The notes: a model not told the origin generated them from the sequence alone. A DNA stretch of 64,000 nt from Corynebacterium suranareeae (GCF_002355155.1 NZ_AP017369.1:2914001-2978000), one strand, 5' to 3'. Positions 35,553-45,625 are shown, counted from the first letter of the stretch. Made by a program: numbers and translations.

Positions 35553-36983
35553 TTAAAGAATCTCACCTGGGCGGTAGTCAGCTGCGCCGGGGTGGGCGTC
35601 GACAAGCGCCTGAATACGATCTAGTACGCGGGAAACTTGTGATTCTGCAGCACCGATAAACGCATGACGGTCTGCAAGAGCGGCCTCGAGGTCGGCTTCA
35701 GTCATTGGAAGGCGCTCATCAGCGGCGAGGCGCTGGATAAGGTCCTGGTCACCGCCGTTTTCACGCATGTTGAGGGCAACGGCAACAGCGTTTTCCTTGA
35801 TTACTTCGTGGGCGGTTTCGCGGCCGACACCTGCGCGAACAGCTGCCATGAGGATTCGGGTGGTTGCCAGGAATGGCAGGTAACGCTCAAGTTCGCGCTC
35901 GATCATGGCAGGGAACGCACCGAATTCATCCAGGACTGTCAGGAAGGTTTCAAACATTCCGTCAATGGCGAAGAATGCATCTGGCAGGGCAACGCGGCGG
36001 ATCACGGAGCAGAAGACATCGCCTTCGTTCCACTGTTGGCCGGAGAGATCCGCAACCATGGTGAGGTATCCGCGGAGAATCACCTGCAGACCGCCGACGC
36101 GCTCACAGGAACGAGCATTCATTTTATGCGGCATTGCAGAGGAACCAACCTGGCCCTCTTTGAATCCTTCGGTGACTGTTTCAGTGCCGGCCATCAATCG
36201 AATGGTGTGGGACAGTGAGGATGGTCCTGCACCAAGTTGAACTAGAGCAGAGACTGCGTCGAAGTCGAGGGAACGTGGGTAGACCTGACCAACGGAATCA
36301 AAAACGCGATCAAAGCCAAGGTGCGCTGCGATGCGGGTTTCCAGATCAGAAAGCCGCGCTTCATCGCCATCCATCAAATCAAGCATGTCTTGTGCCGTGC
36401 CCATTGGGCCTTTGATGCCACGAAGTGGGTAACGGTTAAGAAGCTCGGACACACGCTCGAGTGCCACAAGCATTTCATCAGCAGCAGTGGCAAAACGCTT
36501 ACCCAAAGTTGTTGCCTGAGCTGCCACGTTGTGGGAACGTCCAGCCATGACCAAGCTTTGGTACTGCGCTGCGCGGGAGCCGATAGCAGCTACAACCGCG
36601 ATGCCTTTGTTGCGAACAAGCTCGAGTGAACGGTGGATCTGCAGCTGCTCAACATTTTCAGTGAGATCACGAGAGGTCATGCCCTTGTGGATGTGCTCAT
36701 GTCCAGCCAACGCATTGAATTCCTCGATGCGTGCTTTGACATCGTGGCGGGTCACGCGCTCACGATCAGCAATACTTGCCAAATCAACCTGGTCGATCAC
36801 TGCTTCATAAGCTTCAATTGCTTTTGCAGGGATCTCCACACCCAGGTCTTTTTGGGCTTTCATCACGGCGATCCAGAGCTGGCGCTCCATGATGATTTTT
36901 TCTTCCGCACTCCACAGGTTAGAAAGTTCCGCGGAGGCGTAACGGTTCGACAGGACATTTGCGATCTTCTTTTTATCAGCCAC
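35553..36983 (-). CDS. purB: Adenylosuccinate lyase
   Basis: 476 residues of the fumarase/aspartase superfamily. It releases fumarate from SAICAR and from adenylosuccinate. The family signature GQVGSSAMPHKMNARSCER is near residue 285. HIHKGMTSRDLTENVEQLQI holds a catalytic His region. GTG start with GAGGAA upstream. Alone between aat and its own terminator. Confidence 0.95.
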   Translation of the reverse strand: MADKKKIANVLSNRYASAELSNLWSAEEKIIMERQLWIAVMKAQKDLGVEIPAKAIEAYEAVIDQVDLASIADRERVTRHDVKARIEEFNALAGHEHIHKGMTSRDLTENVEQLQIHRSLELVRNKGIAVVAAIGSRAAQYQSLVMAGRSHNVAAQATTLGKRFATAADEMLVALERVSELLNRYPLRGIKGPMGTAQDMLDLMDGDEARLSDLETRIAAHLGFDRVFDSVGQVYPRSLDFDAVSALVQLGAGPSSLSHTIRLMAGTETVTEGFKEGQVGSSAMPHKMNARSCERVGGLQVILRGYLTMVADLSGQQWNEGDVFCSVIRRVALPDAFFAIDGMFETFLTVLDEFGAFPAMIERELERYLPFLATTRILMAAVRAGVGRETAHEVIKENAVAVALNMRENGGDQDLIQRLAADERLPMTEADLEAALADRHAFIGAAESQVSRVLDRIQALVDAHPGAADYRPGEIL

Positions 36984-37026
36984 GCAAATTATTATTCCTC
37001 ACGAACCGAAACTAACCTAGTCGCAC

Positions 37027-38178
37027 CTATTTATTAATGAATTCACCGATTCTGCGCACACCTTCAAGGGTGTTTTCCTTGGATGCACACAAACTCAAAC
37101 GCACCCATTTGTGGCCTTCCTCCGGGTCAAAATCAACTCCCGGCGCGACCGCCACACCCGCCTGATCAAGCAAGTCCAGCGCCCACTTTTCAGAATCATC
37201 AGTGTAGTCAGAGACATCCACCCACAAATACAGGCCGCCATCCGGGTCGGCGAAAGTGCCCAGCCCGATTTCAGGAAGCTTGTCGACGAACACCTCCCGC
37301 GCCTCGCGGTACGCTTCCACGTGCTCATCCAGTTCGGCCTCAGCTTCCAAGGTGAACGCTGCGCGTCCTGCGGCCTGCCCAATGGCAGGTGCACACAAAG
37401 CTAAAGATGCCTGCAAGTTTTCAATCGGTGTGATCAGCTCATCAGGAACGATGATCCAACCCACACGCCAACCTGTCATGGAGAAGTATTTGGACAAAGT
37501 GCCAACCACGATGGCGTTTTTGGAAAACTGATGTGCAGTTGCCAACGGACGCCCAAAGCTCATGCCGTGGTAATCCTCATCAGAGATTAAAACTGCATCA
37601 TTGTCGTCGCACCACTTGGCAATGCGCTCTAGTTCTTCCGGGTCAATGATGGTGCCGGTGGGGTTTCCAGGGCTGGTCACGATGACAGCCTTTGGTTTGT
37701 GTGGAAGTTCTTCCAACATCTGCGCTGTGGGCTGGAAACGAGTTTCTGCAGTGCACCGCAGGTTTAGTACCTTCGCACCTAAAGATTCCAAAATATTGCG
37801 GTACGCCGGGTAACCAGGGGCAGGCATTGCCACATAATCGCCATGATCCAAGGTGGCGATAAACGATGCCACAAACCCACCTGAAGAACCGGTGGTGACA
37901 ATAACATTGTCCGCGTTGGTGTCTACGCCATACGTAGCAGAGTGCCAATCGGCGATGCGTTCACGAAATTCTCGATCACCAATGACCTCGGTGTATCCCA
38001 AAGGACCTGAGCGAAGTGCGATCTCTGCTTCTTCAATTACAGCTTCTGGCGCACCAGTTGAAGGCTGGCCAGCGCAGAACATAATGGTGTCTTTGCCTTC
38101 GCGCCTGCGACGGTGGACTCGGTCCAACATCTGCATGACGCGAAACGGCTGAACATTGCTTCTAGTGCTTGGCTTCAT
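37027..38178 (-). CDS. PLP-dependent aminotransferase, class I/II
   Basis: 383 residues of the aspartate-aminotransferase fold. Visible are VTTGSSGGFVASFIA, APGYPAYRNILESLGAKV, VIVTSPGNPTGTIIDPEEL, ISDEDYHGMSFG and the PLP-lysine motif VGTLSKYFSMTGWRVGWIIVP near residue 235. It could act on aspartate, alanine or aromatic amino acids; the sequence does not decide. It lies between purD and purB on the same strand, 43 bases before purB and 28 bases after purD, so co-transcription is possible. Confidence 0.88.
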   Translation of the reverse strand: MKPSTRSNVQPFRVMQMLDRVHRRRREGKDTIMFCAGQPSTGAPEAVIEEAEIALRSGPLGYTEVIGDREFRERIADWHSATYGVDTNADNVIVTTGSSGGFVASFIATLDHGDYVAMPAPGYPAYRNILESLGAKVLNLRCTAETRFQPTAQMLEELPHKPKAVIVTSPGNPTGTIIDPEELERIAKWCDDNDAVLISDEDYHGMSFGRPLATAHQFSKNAIVVGTLSKYFSMTGWRVGWIIVPDELITPIENLQASLALCAPAIGQAAGRAAFTLEAEAELDEHVEAYREAREVFVDKLPEIGLGTFADPDGGLYLWVDVSDYTDDSEKWALDLLDQAGVAVAPGVDFDPEEGHKWVRLSLCASKENTLEGVRRIGEFINK

Positions 38179-38206
38179 AGAAGATAAGCCTATCTGCGTA
38201 CTGCTA

Positions 38207-39472
38207 TTAGATCGAGATACGACCCTCTAAAGCAGCCAAAGCGATATCACTTCGGTAGTGGCTTCCCTCAAGTTCAATGTCCTTGATGGTGGTGTATGCG
38301 TTATCGCGTGCAGCTTCCAGGGTCTCACCGACACCGATCACGTTGAGCACACGGCCACCTGCAGAGACCAATTCACCTTCAGCATTAAGTGCAGTACCTG
38401 CATGAAGTACATTGTCTGCTTCAGCGTTGCGGATGACATCACCAGTACGAGGTGACTCTGGGTAGTTGTAGGACGCCAACACCACGGTCAGTGCATATGC
38501 ATCTTCCCACTCCAAGGTTGGCTGCTGCGCCAACGTTCCAGTAGCAACCGCGTTGAGCAAAACTGCCAATGGGGTCTTGAGCAGTGCAAGAACAGCCTGG
38601 GTTTCTGGGTCACCAAAGCGGCAGTTGAATTCCACCACTGCAGGGCCTTCTGCACCCCATGCGATACCTGCATAAAGCAGACCGGAGTACGCGCAACCAC
38701 GCGCCACCATCTCACGAGCAACAGGAACACAGACCTCATCGACAATGCGCTGCACGCCATCTTCAGGCAACCAAGGAAGCGGAGCGTATGCACCCATGCC
38801 ACCAGTGTTTGGTCCCTCATCGTTGTCATACGCACGCTTGTGGTCTTGAGCTGGAAGAAGAGGAACCACAGTCTCACCATCAACCAGGCAGAACAAGGAA
38901 ACCTCAGGGCCATCAAGGAAAGATTCCAAAAGGACTGGGTTGCCGCCCTCTAGCACTGCATCCACGTGAGCGCGCGCTGCTTCACGATCAGGAGTGACAA
39001 CAACACCCTTACCGGCAGCCAAACCATCATCTTTAACAACCCACGTTGGACCGAAACGATCAAGTGCTGCATCAATATCGTCAGAGCTCGCACCAGGAGT
39101 AATGGCCTCAGCATGTGCAGTGCGCACACCTTGCGCTGCCATCACATCCTTAGCGAAAGCCTTGGATCCTTCGATACGAGCCGCATCCTTGTTTGGACCA
39201 AACACAGCGATACCCGCTGCACGAAGTGCATCAGCAACACCTGCCACCAACGGAATCTCTGGGCCGATAACAACCAAATCAGAGTTCAATTCCTTAGCCA
39301 ACGAGGTAACAGCCTCAGGATCATCAGCCTTAATGCCAGGGTGGACAGTTGCGATCGATCCAAGACCCGCGTTACCTGGGGCAACGTGAAGTTCTGTAGT
39401 TGCAGGGTCAGTTGAAAGTCCACGGAGGAGGGCGTGCTCACGGGCGCCCGAGCCGATTACCAGAATGCGCAT
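38207..39472 (-). CDS. purD: Phosphoribosylamine-glycine ligase
   Basis: 421 residues of the ATP-grasp superfamily. It joins glycine to phosphoribosylamine in the second purine step. N-terminal [22 protein letters not shown]-grasp loop [38 protein letters not shown] and [20 protein letters not shown] are diagnostic. The ATG at 39472 matches the family start; TAAACT lies 8 bases upstream, consistent with leaderless initiation. The longer frame to 39568 is not supported. Confidence 0.96.
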   Translation of the reverse strand: MRILVIGSGAREHALLRGLSTDPATTELHVAPGNAGLGSIATVHPGIKADDPEAVTSLAKELNSDLVVIGPEIPLVAGVADALRAAGIAVFGPNKDAARIEGSKAFAKDVMAAQGVRTAHAEAITPGASSDDIDAALDRFGPTWVVKDDGLAAGKGVVVTPDREAARAHVDAVLEGGNPVLLESFLDGPEVSLFCLVDGETVVPLLPAQDHKRAYDNDEGPNTGGMGAYAPLPWLPEDGVQRIVDEVCVPVAREMVARGCAYSGLLYAGIAWGAEGPAVVEFNCRFGDPETQAVLALLKTPLAVLLNAVATGTLAQQPTLEWEDAYALTVVLASYNYPESPRTGDVIRNAEADNVLHAGTALNAEGELVSAGGRVLNVIGVGETLEAARDNAYTTIKDIELEGSHYRSDIALAALEGRISI

Positions 39473-39624
39473 GGTTGCATAGTTTATCCTGCAAAACTTG
39501 GTCCAAGCCATTCCAGTATTCTTGGCCGATTGAAAAGGGTTGAAAGTGGCGTCGAAAAGCGCCTTCAAATAGCTGGTTTACCTGCAATATTCTTGCCTGA
39601 ACGAATTTCAGGTAGGCGAAGTAG

Positions 39625-39636
39625 TAGTCTGTGCAT
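39625..39636 (+). promoter_or_regulatory. -10 box of leaderless HIT gene
   Basis: TAGTCT at 39625-39630 ends 6 bases before the ATG at 39637. The in-frame GTG at 39631 would lie too close to the -10 box to be the start. Confidence 0.55.
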
Positions 39637-40047
39637 ATGGCTTCTGTATTCACGAAAATCATTAATGGCGAACTCCCCGGCCGATTTGTTTATCGATCTG
39701 AAAATGTCGTGGCTTTCCTTTCCATCGAGCCACTGACCTACGGCCACACTCTGGTCGTTCCCGTTGCAGAAGTTGATCGCTGGACCGACCTTCCCCAAGA
39801 CATTTGGAGTGAAGTTAATGAAGCATCCCAGCTCATCGGAAACGCAATCCGCGAGGCTTTCGACGCTCCTCGCTGCGGCTACATCATCGCAGGATTTGAT
39901 GTTCCACATACCCACATCCACCTCTTCCCCACCGACAAAATGGCCGATTACGATTTCCGCAACGCCATGGCTGCTGATGCTACTGACCCAGCCAAGATGG
40001 ATGAAGCTGCAGAAAAGATCCGCGAAGCGCTGGACGGTCTGGTCTAG
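39637..40047 (+). CDS. HIT-family nucleotide hydrolase/transferase
   Basis: 136 residues, typical of the HINT branch. The histidine triad is in FDVPHTHIHLFPTDKM near residue 95. ASVFTKIINGELPGRFVYRSENVVAFLSIEPLTYGHTLVVP is the classic N-terminal half. It would split AMP from amino or phosphate leaving groups in the cytosol. Divergent from purD; followed by a strong terminator. Confidence 0.9.
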   Translation: MASVFTKIINGELPGRFVYRSENVVAFLSIEPLTYGHTLVVPVAEVDRWTDLPQDIWSEVNEASQLIGNAIREAFDAPRCGYIIAGFDVPHTHIHLFPTDKMADYDFRNAMAADATDPAKMDEAAEKIREALDGLV

Positions 40048-40069
40048 TTTCTTAGTATTTACACTTTTC

Positions 40070-40107
40070 AAGCCCACCCCTTTTTAGTTTTTGGGGTGGG
40101 CTTTTTT
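40070..40107 (+). terminator. Terminator after HIT gene
   Basis: AAGCCCACCCC pairs with GGGGTGGGCTT, and CTTTTTT ends the site. It is 22 bases past the stop. Confidence 0.92.
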
Positions 40108-40123
40108 AAAAACCAGCACAGGC

Positions 40124-40231
40124 GACCAAAGGAGCTTGAGGAGTTCTGGTTTTTGGTCAAATATGACGGTTTCTCAGGCTTGAAACCAGCACAGGTGACC
40201 AAAAGCAGGTCTGGAAAAGCACTTCTTGGTC
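40124..40231 (+). repeat. GACCAA/TTGGTC twin-hairpin repeat family B, copy a (108 bp)
   Basis: Two 35-base units (40124-40158, 40197-40231) begin GACCAA and end TTGGTC, around a 38-base spacer starting AAATATGACGGTTTC. AACCAGCACAGG precedes both units. Same architecture as 41275-41383 and 14117-14224. Confidence 0.8.
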
Positions 40232-40278
40232 GTATGCGCTGGTATCACCTTGATCCCGCTCAAAATTTCACCTCGGGC

Positions 40279-41058
40279 CTAAATAGATTTAACACCCCTG
40301 AATAAGAACTGCGGTGTTGACTCATGCCCTGGCGAGAGACCAAAACGTTGATCAAGTTCCGCTAAGCCTTCAATAGGTGTCACCGTGACGTCCCTCAGGC
40401 CTGCGTTGTGGAAAAGTTCCGCGAAATTTTGGCCACTAGACGTTGTGGACATGGGTAGTTTCTGCAAAAGTTCCGGGGTGTAGGTCTCTACAAACGCTCC
40501 CGGACCATCGACAGAATCAACCTCAGTACCGGCATCAATTCCTTCCGGATACCATGCGGCATCTACACACGCGATAACTCCGCCTGGTTTTAGCAACGAC
40601 ACCCAACGATTAATCGCAGCTTGAGGATCCAATAGCGTCCACAACACATACCGGCTGGTTATCGCATCAAAGGAACCTTCCGGGAATGCAGGGTCATGTG
40701 CATCACCGATATGGAATGTGGCAGTTGCCTTGCCTGCCTGTGCACGACGTTCATTTTCCTGCTTGGCTTGGTTAATCATTTCCTCAGAACCATCAACACC
40801 GATGGCCTTAAATCCGCAATCGCTGAGAAGGTGGGTGACATAACCAGAACCGCAGCCCAGATCGAGAACTTGTACTGCATCTTCTTTCACATCAGGTAAA
40901 GCCCCTGACCACACAGCCTCCCAAATCGGCCGTTCAAATCGAGCGCGCTCACTTTGAGTTTGGTTGAGGTGATATGCCTGCGCCCTGCCACTCCAATAAT
41001 TGTTGAGGATGTTTTGTAATTCAGGTGATGTCACGGATTCTTGGCCTACTTCTGTCAT
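40279..41058 (-). CDS. SAM-dependent methyltransferase, class I
   Basis: 259 residues. SAM motif I is VLDLGCGSGYVTHLLSD near residue 57, then AIGVDGSEEMINQAKQ (motif II) and FDAITSRYVLWTLLDPQAAINRWVSLLKPGGVIACVDAAW (motifs III-IV). The opening NILNNYWSGRAQAYHLNQTQSE is like methyltransferases encoded beside transport or biosynthetic genes. Substrate unknown. The ATG at 41058 is a choice by family length; there is no clear ribosome site. Confidence 0.75.
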   Translation of the reverse strand: MTEVGQESVTSPELQNILNNYWSGRAQAYHLNQTQSERARFERPIWEAVWSGALPDVKEDAVQVLDLGCGSGYVTHLLSDCGFKAIGVDGSEEMINQAKQENERRAQAGKATATFHIGDAHDPAFPEGSFDAITSRYVLWTLLDPQAAINRWVSLLKPGGVIACVDAAWYPEGIDAGTEVDSVDGPGAFVETYTPELLQKLPMSTTSSGQNFAELFHNAGLRDVTVTPIEGLAELDQRFGLSPGHESTPQFLFRGVKSI

Positions 41059-41274
41059 TCGCTTGTGCTGTGCATCCCAGCCTAGACCTGATAGACGGTA
41101 CGCTATGCAGGCCAACGTTGGTTTTCAGCAATCGCCTTTTAAAGGCCCTGTGAGGGGTTGAAGATTTCAGATGGGTATTTACATTACTTGTGGTCTGCGA
41201 GGGCGTTACACGCCAATCTGTGAGGTCACTTTTCTAGCGGCAATCTTTAAGTTTTGTTTCTCACTTCATCTAGA

Positions 41275-41383
41275 GACCAAAGCAGCTTATGCAAAGCAGA
41301 TTCTTGGTCAAATATGGCGGTTTCCAGACGAGCAAACTTGATCTGGCGACCAAAAGCCCTGGAATCCCCTTTGGCTTTGGTCG
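41275..41383 (+). repeat. GACCAA/TTGGTC twin-hairpin repeat family B, copy b (109 bp)
   Basis: Units 41275-41309 and 41349-41383, each 35 bases with GACCAA and TTGGTC ends, and a 39-base spacer starting AAATATGGCGGTTTC. The second unit has a 10-bp stem with one bulge (GACCAAAAGCC with GGCTTTGGTC). It lies in the 452-base gap between the methyltransferase and phoS. Confidence 0.8.
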
Positions 41384-41437
41384 TAGGCGCTGGTTTTAAG
41401 AGACTGCACCCAACCACAGAAGGCCAAAAGACCAATC

Positions 41438-41480
41438 AGGCGTGCCAAGACTTCTTAGTTAAGGAAATCTTGACACGCCT
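41438..41480 (-). terminator. Terminator after phoS
   Basis: AGGCGTGCCAAGA pairs with the TCTTGACACGCCT arm with one mismatch. It shares AATCTTGACACGCC with the terminator at 16260-16305. Confidence 0.8.
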
Positions 41481-41510
41481 ATTCAAAGATGCGCGATGCA
41501 GCTCAGGCGA

Positions 41511-42956
41511 TTACTCCACCCGGGGCAACGTAATGGTGAACACTGTGCCTTCGCCAGGTGTGCTGTCCACAACTACGGTGCCGCCGTGGCCTTCTACCAG
41601 GGATTTAGTAATCGCAAGGCCAAGACCTGATCCACCAGATGCTCTAGATCGGGAGGAATCGGCGCGGTAGAAACGTTCGAAAATGTGCTCGGCATCTTCT
41701 GGTGACATTCCGACACCGTTGTCTGCGACGAGGATTTTCACATTGGTTTCATCAGCATTGATCTCAATGTTAACTTCTGCGTCTGGTCCACCGTGGTTTA
41801 GGCCATTGGCTACCAGGTTGGTGAGTACTTGGTGCAGACGCGTTGGGTCACCTTCAACAACTGGGATGAAATCTGCTTTGTTTGCCACATTTACTGCACG
41901 ATCTGGCCACGCTGCACGCATTGAGCCGCGTACTGCCAAAGCTAGTTCGAGTACGTCAACGCGGTGTTTTTCCATTTGTTGGCCTTCGGCACGGGTGAGG
42001 GATAGAAGGTCTTCCACCAACACGCTCATGCGTTGGGCTTCGCCACCAATTTTGGACATCACCCACTTGGCATCATCGGTTGCACCTGAAGAATACAACT
42101 CGGTGAAGCCCTTGACAGAGGTGAGTGGTGTGCGCAGTTCGTGGGAGGCATCGCCAACAAAGCGTCTCATCTGGGCTTCTTTTTGTTGCGCGGAAAGAAT
42201 CGAGGCTTGGAGTTGTTCCAACATCACGTTAAGTGCATTGGCTAGTTGTCCCACTTCTGTGGTCATTGGCCACTGCGGAACACGCCTGTCCAAATCACCG
42301 CCAGCAATCCTCGAGGCTGTCTCCTCTACTTCCCGAAGCGGCTTCAACGATCGTCTGACCAGGAAGAACGACGTTATTAGGATGGCAACCAAAATTAACG
42401 CACCGATGATCATCTGCACCATCACGAGTCGGTACAGCAGGTTTGTTTCACGCCCCATGCTTTTACCCACCACGGTGATGATATCGCCGTTTTTCTCCGC
42501 CATAACACGCCATGGCGTGTTGGACGTAGATCCATCGGCTGCAGCTACCGTGTGGGGGCCGGTACCAATGGTGGTTTCTCCGAGGTCAGGTGCTGATTGC
42601 GCATCGTTGAAGATGATGCTGGATCCGTCAGGAAAAACCTTGGCCACGTAGTAGTCACTGGGCGGGCCTTGGCGGACACCATCGAAGTTGAATAGTTCAA
42701 CATTGCGGGCCCACGTCCCCATGGATGATTCAAGTTCTTGGTCCATGCGGGTATATGACACTTCACGCATGAGGCTTGAAACGGCAACCGCATTGACCAA
42801 CAAACCAAGCCCTGCGATACCCACCACGATCAAAATGATGCGCGTGCGCAGTGGAACGGCTCTGCCTACAGCTCTGACAGGCCCGATTTCGGGTTCTTTT
42901 TCTACGCCAACTTCTTTTTCTTCTTGCTCAAGCGCAGCGACATAAGGATTTTCCAT
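41511..42956 (-). CDS. phoS: Sensor histidine kinase PhoS
   Basis: 481 residues. The first membrane segment is near residues 35-58 (IILIVVGIAGLGLLVNAVAV) and the second near 180-200, around an extracytoplasmic sensor region. A HAMP domain (RRSLKPLREVEETASRIAGGDL) follows. The phospho-acceptor His is in FVGDASHELRTPLTSVKGF; the ATP lid has VLTNLVANGLNH, DNGVGMSPEDAEHIFERFYR and GSGLGLAITKSL. Lies 8 bases after phoR. In C. glutamicum the PhoRS pair activates the phosphate-starvation genes, which fits pstSCAB in this window. Confidence 0.92.
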   Translation of the reverse strand: MENPYVAALEQEEKEVGVEKEPEIGPVRAVGRAVPLRTRIILIVVGIAGLGLLVNAVAVSSLMREVSYTRMDQELESSMGTWARNVELFNFDGVRQGPPSDYYVAKVFPDGSSIIFNDAQSAPDLGETTIGTGPHTVAAADGSTSNTPWRVMAEKNGDIITVVGKSMGRETNLLYRLVMVQMIIGALILVAILITSFFLVRRSLKPLREVEETASRIAGGDLDRRVPQWPMTTEVGQLANALNVMLEQLQASILSAQQKEAQMRRFVGDASHELRTPLTSVKGFTELYSSGATDDAKWVMSKIGGEAQRMSVLVEDLLSLTRAEGQQMEKHRVDVLELALAVRGSMRAAWPDRAVNVANKADFIPVVEGDPTRLHQVLTNLVANGLNHGGPDAEVNIEINADETNVKILVADNGVGMSPEDAEHIFERFYRADSSRSRASGGSGLGLAITKSLVEGHGGTVVVDSTPGEGTVFTITLPRVE

Positions 42957-42964
42957 AAGAAACT

Positions 42965-43672
42965 TTAGCTACGTGGGGTACGCAGAACGTATCCAACTCC
43001 ACGCACAGTTTGGATCAGTTGCGGATCCTGGGTATCTACCTTGCGGCGCAGGTAGGAGATGTAGGATTCCACGACGTTGCCGTCGCCACCGAAATCGTAG
43101 TGCCATACGTTGTCCAAGATTTTGGCCTTGGAAAGCACAACTTCAGCGTTCAGCATGAGGTAGCGCAGGAGGTTGAATTCGGTTGGGGAAAGATCCACCA
43201 ATTCGCCTGCCTTGGTGACCTCGTGGGTTTCATCATTGAGGGTGAGGTCAGCGTACTGCAAGGAAGTTGAGGTGTCTTCTTCCACAGCTCCGCCACGACG
43301 CAGGATAACGCGCAGACGAGTGATTACTTCTTCCAGGGAGAACGGCTTGGTCACGTAGTCGTCGGCGCCGATGGTCAGGCCGTGGATGCGGTGTTCCACT
43401 GCGTCTTTTGCGGTGAGGTACAGAACTGGGCTGTCGAGGCCTTCGCTGCGTAGCTTGGTGAGCAGCTCAAAACCATCCATGCCTGGCATCATCACGTCAA
43501 GGATGTAGGCATCTGGGCGGAATTCACGGGCAATCTTGAGTGCTTCGTTGCCGTCATTTGCGGTCATGACGGAAAAGCCCTGGAATTTCAGGCTTACGGT
43601 GAGCAGTTCAACGATGTTTGGCTCATCATCAACGACGAGTACGCGGATTTGGCCATCAGACTGGTTGTCCAT
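42965..43672 (-). CDS. phoR: Response regulator PhoR (OmpR/PhoB family)
   Basis: 235 residues. The receiver domain has VLVVDDEPNIVELL with acidic residues and the phosphorylated Asp in DAYILDVMMPGMDGFELL, then YLTAKDAVEHR with Thr and the conserved Lys in DDYVTKPFSLEEV. The winged-helix domain includes HEVTKAGELVDLSPTEFNLLRYLM and NVVESYISYLRRKVD. The start at 43672 is favoured by GGAAGAG 6 bases upstream; ATGs at 43678 and 43687 are also in frame. Expected to bind pstS and its own region under phosphate limitation. Confidence 0.93.
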   Translation of the reverse strand: MDNQSDGQIRVLVVDDEPNIVELLTVSLKFQGFSVMTANDGNEALKIAREFRPDAYILDVMMPGMDGFELLTKLRSEGLDSPVLYLTAKDAVEHRIHGLTIGADDYVTKPFSLEEVITRLRVILRRGGAVEEDTSTSLQYADLTLNDETHEVTKAGELVDLSPTEFNLLRYLMLNAEVVLSKAKILDNVWHYDFGGDGNVVESYISYLRRKVDTQDPQLIQTVRGVGYVLRTPRS

Positions 43673-43792
43673 TTTCATCTCTTCCATAGAGGTCCGTTAG
43701 AGGAACGATTAACTTCCAACCAGTGAACACCCTTGAACTTCAGCACCGCTGACTAGTAACTGTGAATGTACTGAGAGAGTTGAAATGGAGGT

Positions 43793-44548
43793 TTATTCCC
43801 ATTCAACGTTTTCCAGGTCAACGCCTTCTACCTGGGCTAATGCTTCAACCAACGTTAAAAGATATTCAGCTTGCCCACGGTAAGTTTCATTAAAACGTTC
43901 GTCGTCCACATACATTCTGGCCAAAATAACTTGCTTGCTTGGGCTTACGGTGTACCACTGCCCAATGCTTGCGCGGTGCGCAAGCACAAGCTCGTTGCCC
44001 TCTGGGGAGCCGGGCGCAATATGGCGGCGGGAGGCGTCGATAAGCTTTTCGACGAACCCCTCATGCTCATCTTTCACCCTCTGGAAATCCTCTTTTGTCA
44101 TCCGCTCTTGGATTTTTTGGGATTCCGCCCACTCGGGCGTATCACCCCAGCGCTGGAAGGCTTCCTCTTCGTACTTGGGCAAGTCTTCGCCGAAGATCTC
44201 AATTTTGTCTTTCACGCTCATCGCATCCTTTCTAAGGATCTCATCGACTGCTCGGACCATCCGATGCAGCTGACCGATCTGTTCCACCAGGAGTTCCCGC
44301 TGGCGACGCATGTGCCCACTAGCTGAATCTGGCTGATCAAGCACCGCCGCGATATCCTTCAACGCAATTCCAGCAGCTTTGTAGATAAGTATCTGCAGGC
44401 CGCGTTCGACATCGTCTTCTGTGTAGAGGCGATAGTCCGTTGTGGTTCGCCAGCTCGGCTGAAGCAACCCGATGTCATCCCAGTGCCGCAAGGTGCGGGT
44501 GGTGACTCCGAGTAGTTCAGCAGCCTCGCCAATGGTTCGATCTGTCAT
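43793..44548 (-). CDS. MerR-family regulator with TipAS domain
   Basis: 251 residues. The N-terminal MerR helix-turn-helix is MTDRTIGEAAELLGVTTRTL with RHWDDIGLLQPSWRTTTDYRLYTEDD, and a coiled dimer helix spans about 75-115. The C-terminal half (about 130-250) resembles TipAS, including FQRWGDTPEWAESQKIQERM and ASIGQWYTVSPSKQVILARMYVDDERFNETY. TipAL of Streptomyces binds thiopeptide antibiotics with this domain. A drug sensor role is plausible but no adjacent drug target gene is seen; the next gene in the same direction is an enolase-independent metabolic enzyme cluster on the other side of phoR. Confidence 0.82.
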   Translation of the reverse strand: MTDRTIGEAAELLGVTTRTLRHWDDIGLLQPSWRTTTDYRLYTEDDVERGLQILIYKAAGIALKDIAAVLDQPDSASGHMRRQRELLVEQIGQLHRMVRAVDEILRKDAMSVKDKIEIFGEDLPKYEEEAFQRWGDTPEWAESQKIQERMTKEDFQRVKDEHEGFVEKLIDASRRHIAPGSPEGNELVLAHRASIGQWYTVSPSKQVILARMYVDDERFNETYRGQAEYLLTLVEALAQVEGVDLENVEWE

Positions 44549-44593
44549 GGTTTTGATTTAAATCCTTGACGTCGCGTGAAGGTCAAGAGCTCT

Positions 44594-45625
44594 CTAGGAA
44601 TTTTTACCTCGGGCCGCTACCTTCCATGCTTCAAGTGTTCCATCTGTGGCACGAACGTAAACCTCATCCACTAAATTAATCACGGTGCAGGCATGGTTGG
44701 GCACGACCTGCAGTTGATCGCCAATTTCTGGCAGTTCTACATCTTCAGGCCAAAAAATAGTTGCGTGGTGCTCCGATAAAGCAGACACCCTCGCATCTGG
44801 TTGCCCAAGCACAAAACCATGACTATCCATCCAGGCCGGCTTATCGGTGCTTAAAATCTTCGAACCAGCATCCAGAATCACCCGTCGGTCTGCCACATTT
44901 CGGCTCACCACCGTAGATAACACGGTCATGGAAACCTGATCTTCAGTGCATGCCCCTGATGTGATCTGCTGGGAATCTTTAAACACATAAACCCCTGGTC
45001 GCATCTCATCAATTGCACCGGTGAACTGCGCAGATGGCGAGGATCCTCCAGAAGTCAGGCCACCACCAAGGCGTTCAACACTTGTCTGCAGTGCCTGGAG
45101 TTCATCAGCTGCCGCCTGCTTGGCATTTCCTGGACCATAAGAATGCCCAGGAAAGGTGAACACTCCGATATACCTGCTGCCCAGCGCCTCACGAATCTGA
45201 GTCAAAGCCTCCGATGATGGAGTCACACCACTTCGGCGATGACCTGAATCCACCTCGATCAACGCTTTGATGTCTTCGCGCAATCCGGCCGCTGCACGGG
45301 CCATCTCTACAGAATCCACACCAATGCGAATCTCCCCGGCCAGTGCATTGAGTCGTTCAATCGCTCGCTTCGACAGATACACCGGGTAGGAAATAAAGAT
45401 GTCTGTGAAACCAGCTTCAGCAAAGACCTCTGCTTCACCGATGGTGGCACACGTTATTCCACGAGCACCCGCATCAATCTGCATCTGTGCGATTTCGGGA
45501 ATTTTGTGCGTTTTCACATGCCGTCGAATTGCCACGCCATGAGCTGCCGCATGAGTCGCCATAGCAGCAATATTGGCATCCAGGCGCTCACGGTCAATGA
45601 CAACAGCAGGGGTATCAATCATCAT
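44594..45625 (-). CDS. D-threonine aldolase / D-serine dehydratase-like PLP enzyme
   Basis: 343 residues of PLP fold-type III. N-terminal DTPAVVIDRERLDANIAAM and the PLP-lysine motif RRHVKTHKIPEIAQMQIDAGARGITCATIGEAEVFAEAGF mark the family. It has ALIEVDSGHRRSGV, TSGGSSPS and the C-terminal metal-site region GQPDARVSALSEHHATIFWP...PNHACTVINLVDEVYV with His and Cys. Substrate could be a D-3-hydroxy amino acid; racemase activity is less likely. The start overlaps the pqo stop by 4 bases (ATGA), so the two genes are translationally coupled. Confidence 0.82.
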   Translation of the reverse strand: MMIDTPAVVIDRERLDANIAAMATHAAAHGVAIRRHVKTHKIPEIAQMQIDAGARGITCATIGEAEVFAEAGFTDIFISYPVYLSKRAIERLNALAGEIRIGVDSVEMARAAAGLREDIKALIEVDSGHRRSGVTPSSEALTQIREALGSRYIGVFTFPGHSYGPGNAKQAAADELQALQTSVERLGGGLTSGGSSPSAQFTGAIDEMRPGVYVFKDSQQITSGACTEDQVSMTVLSTVVSRNVADRRVILDAGSKILSTDKPAWMDSHGFVLGQPDARVSALSEHHATIFWPEDVELPEIGDQLQVVPNHACTVINLVDEVYVRATDGTLEAWKVAARGKNS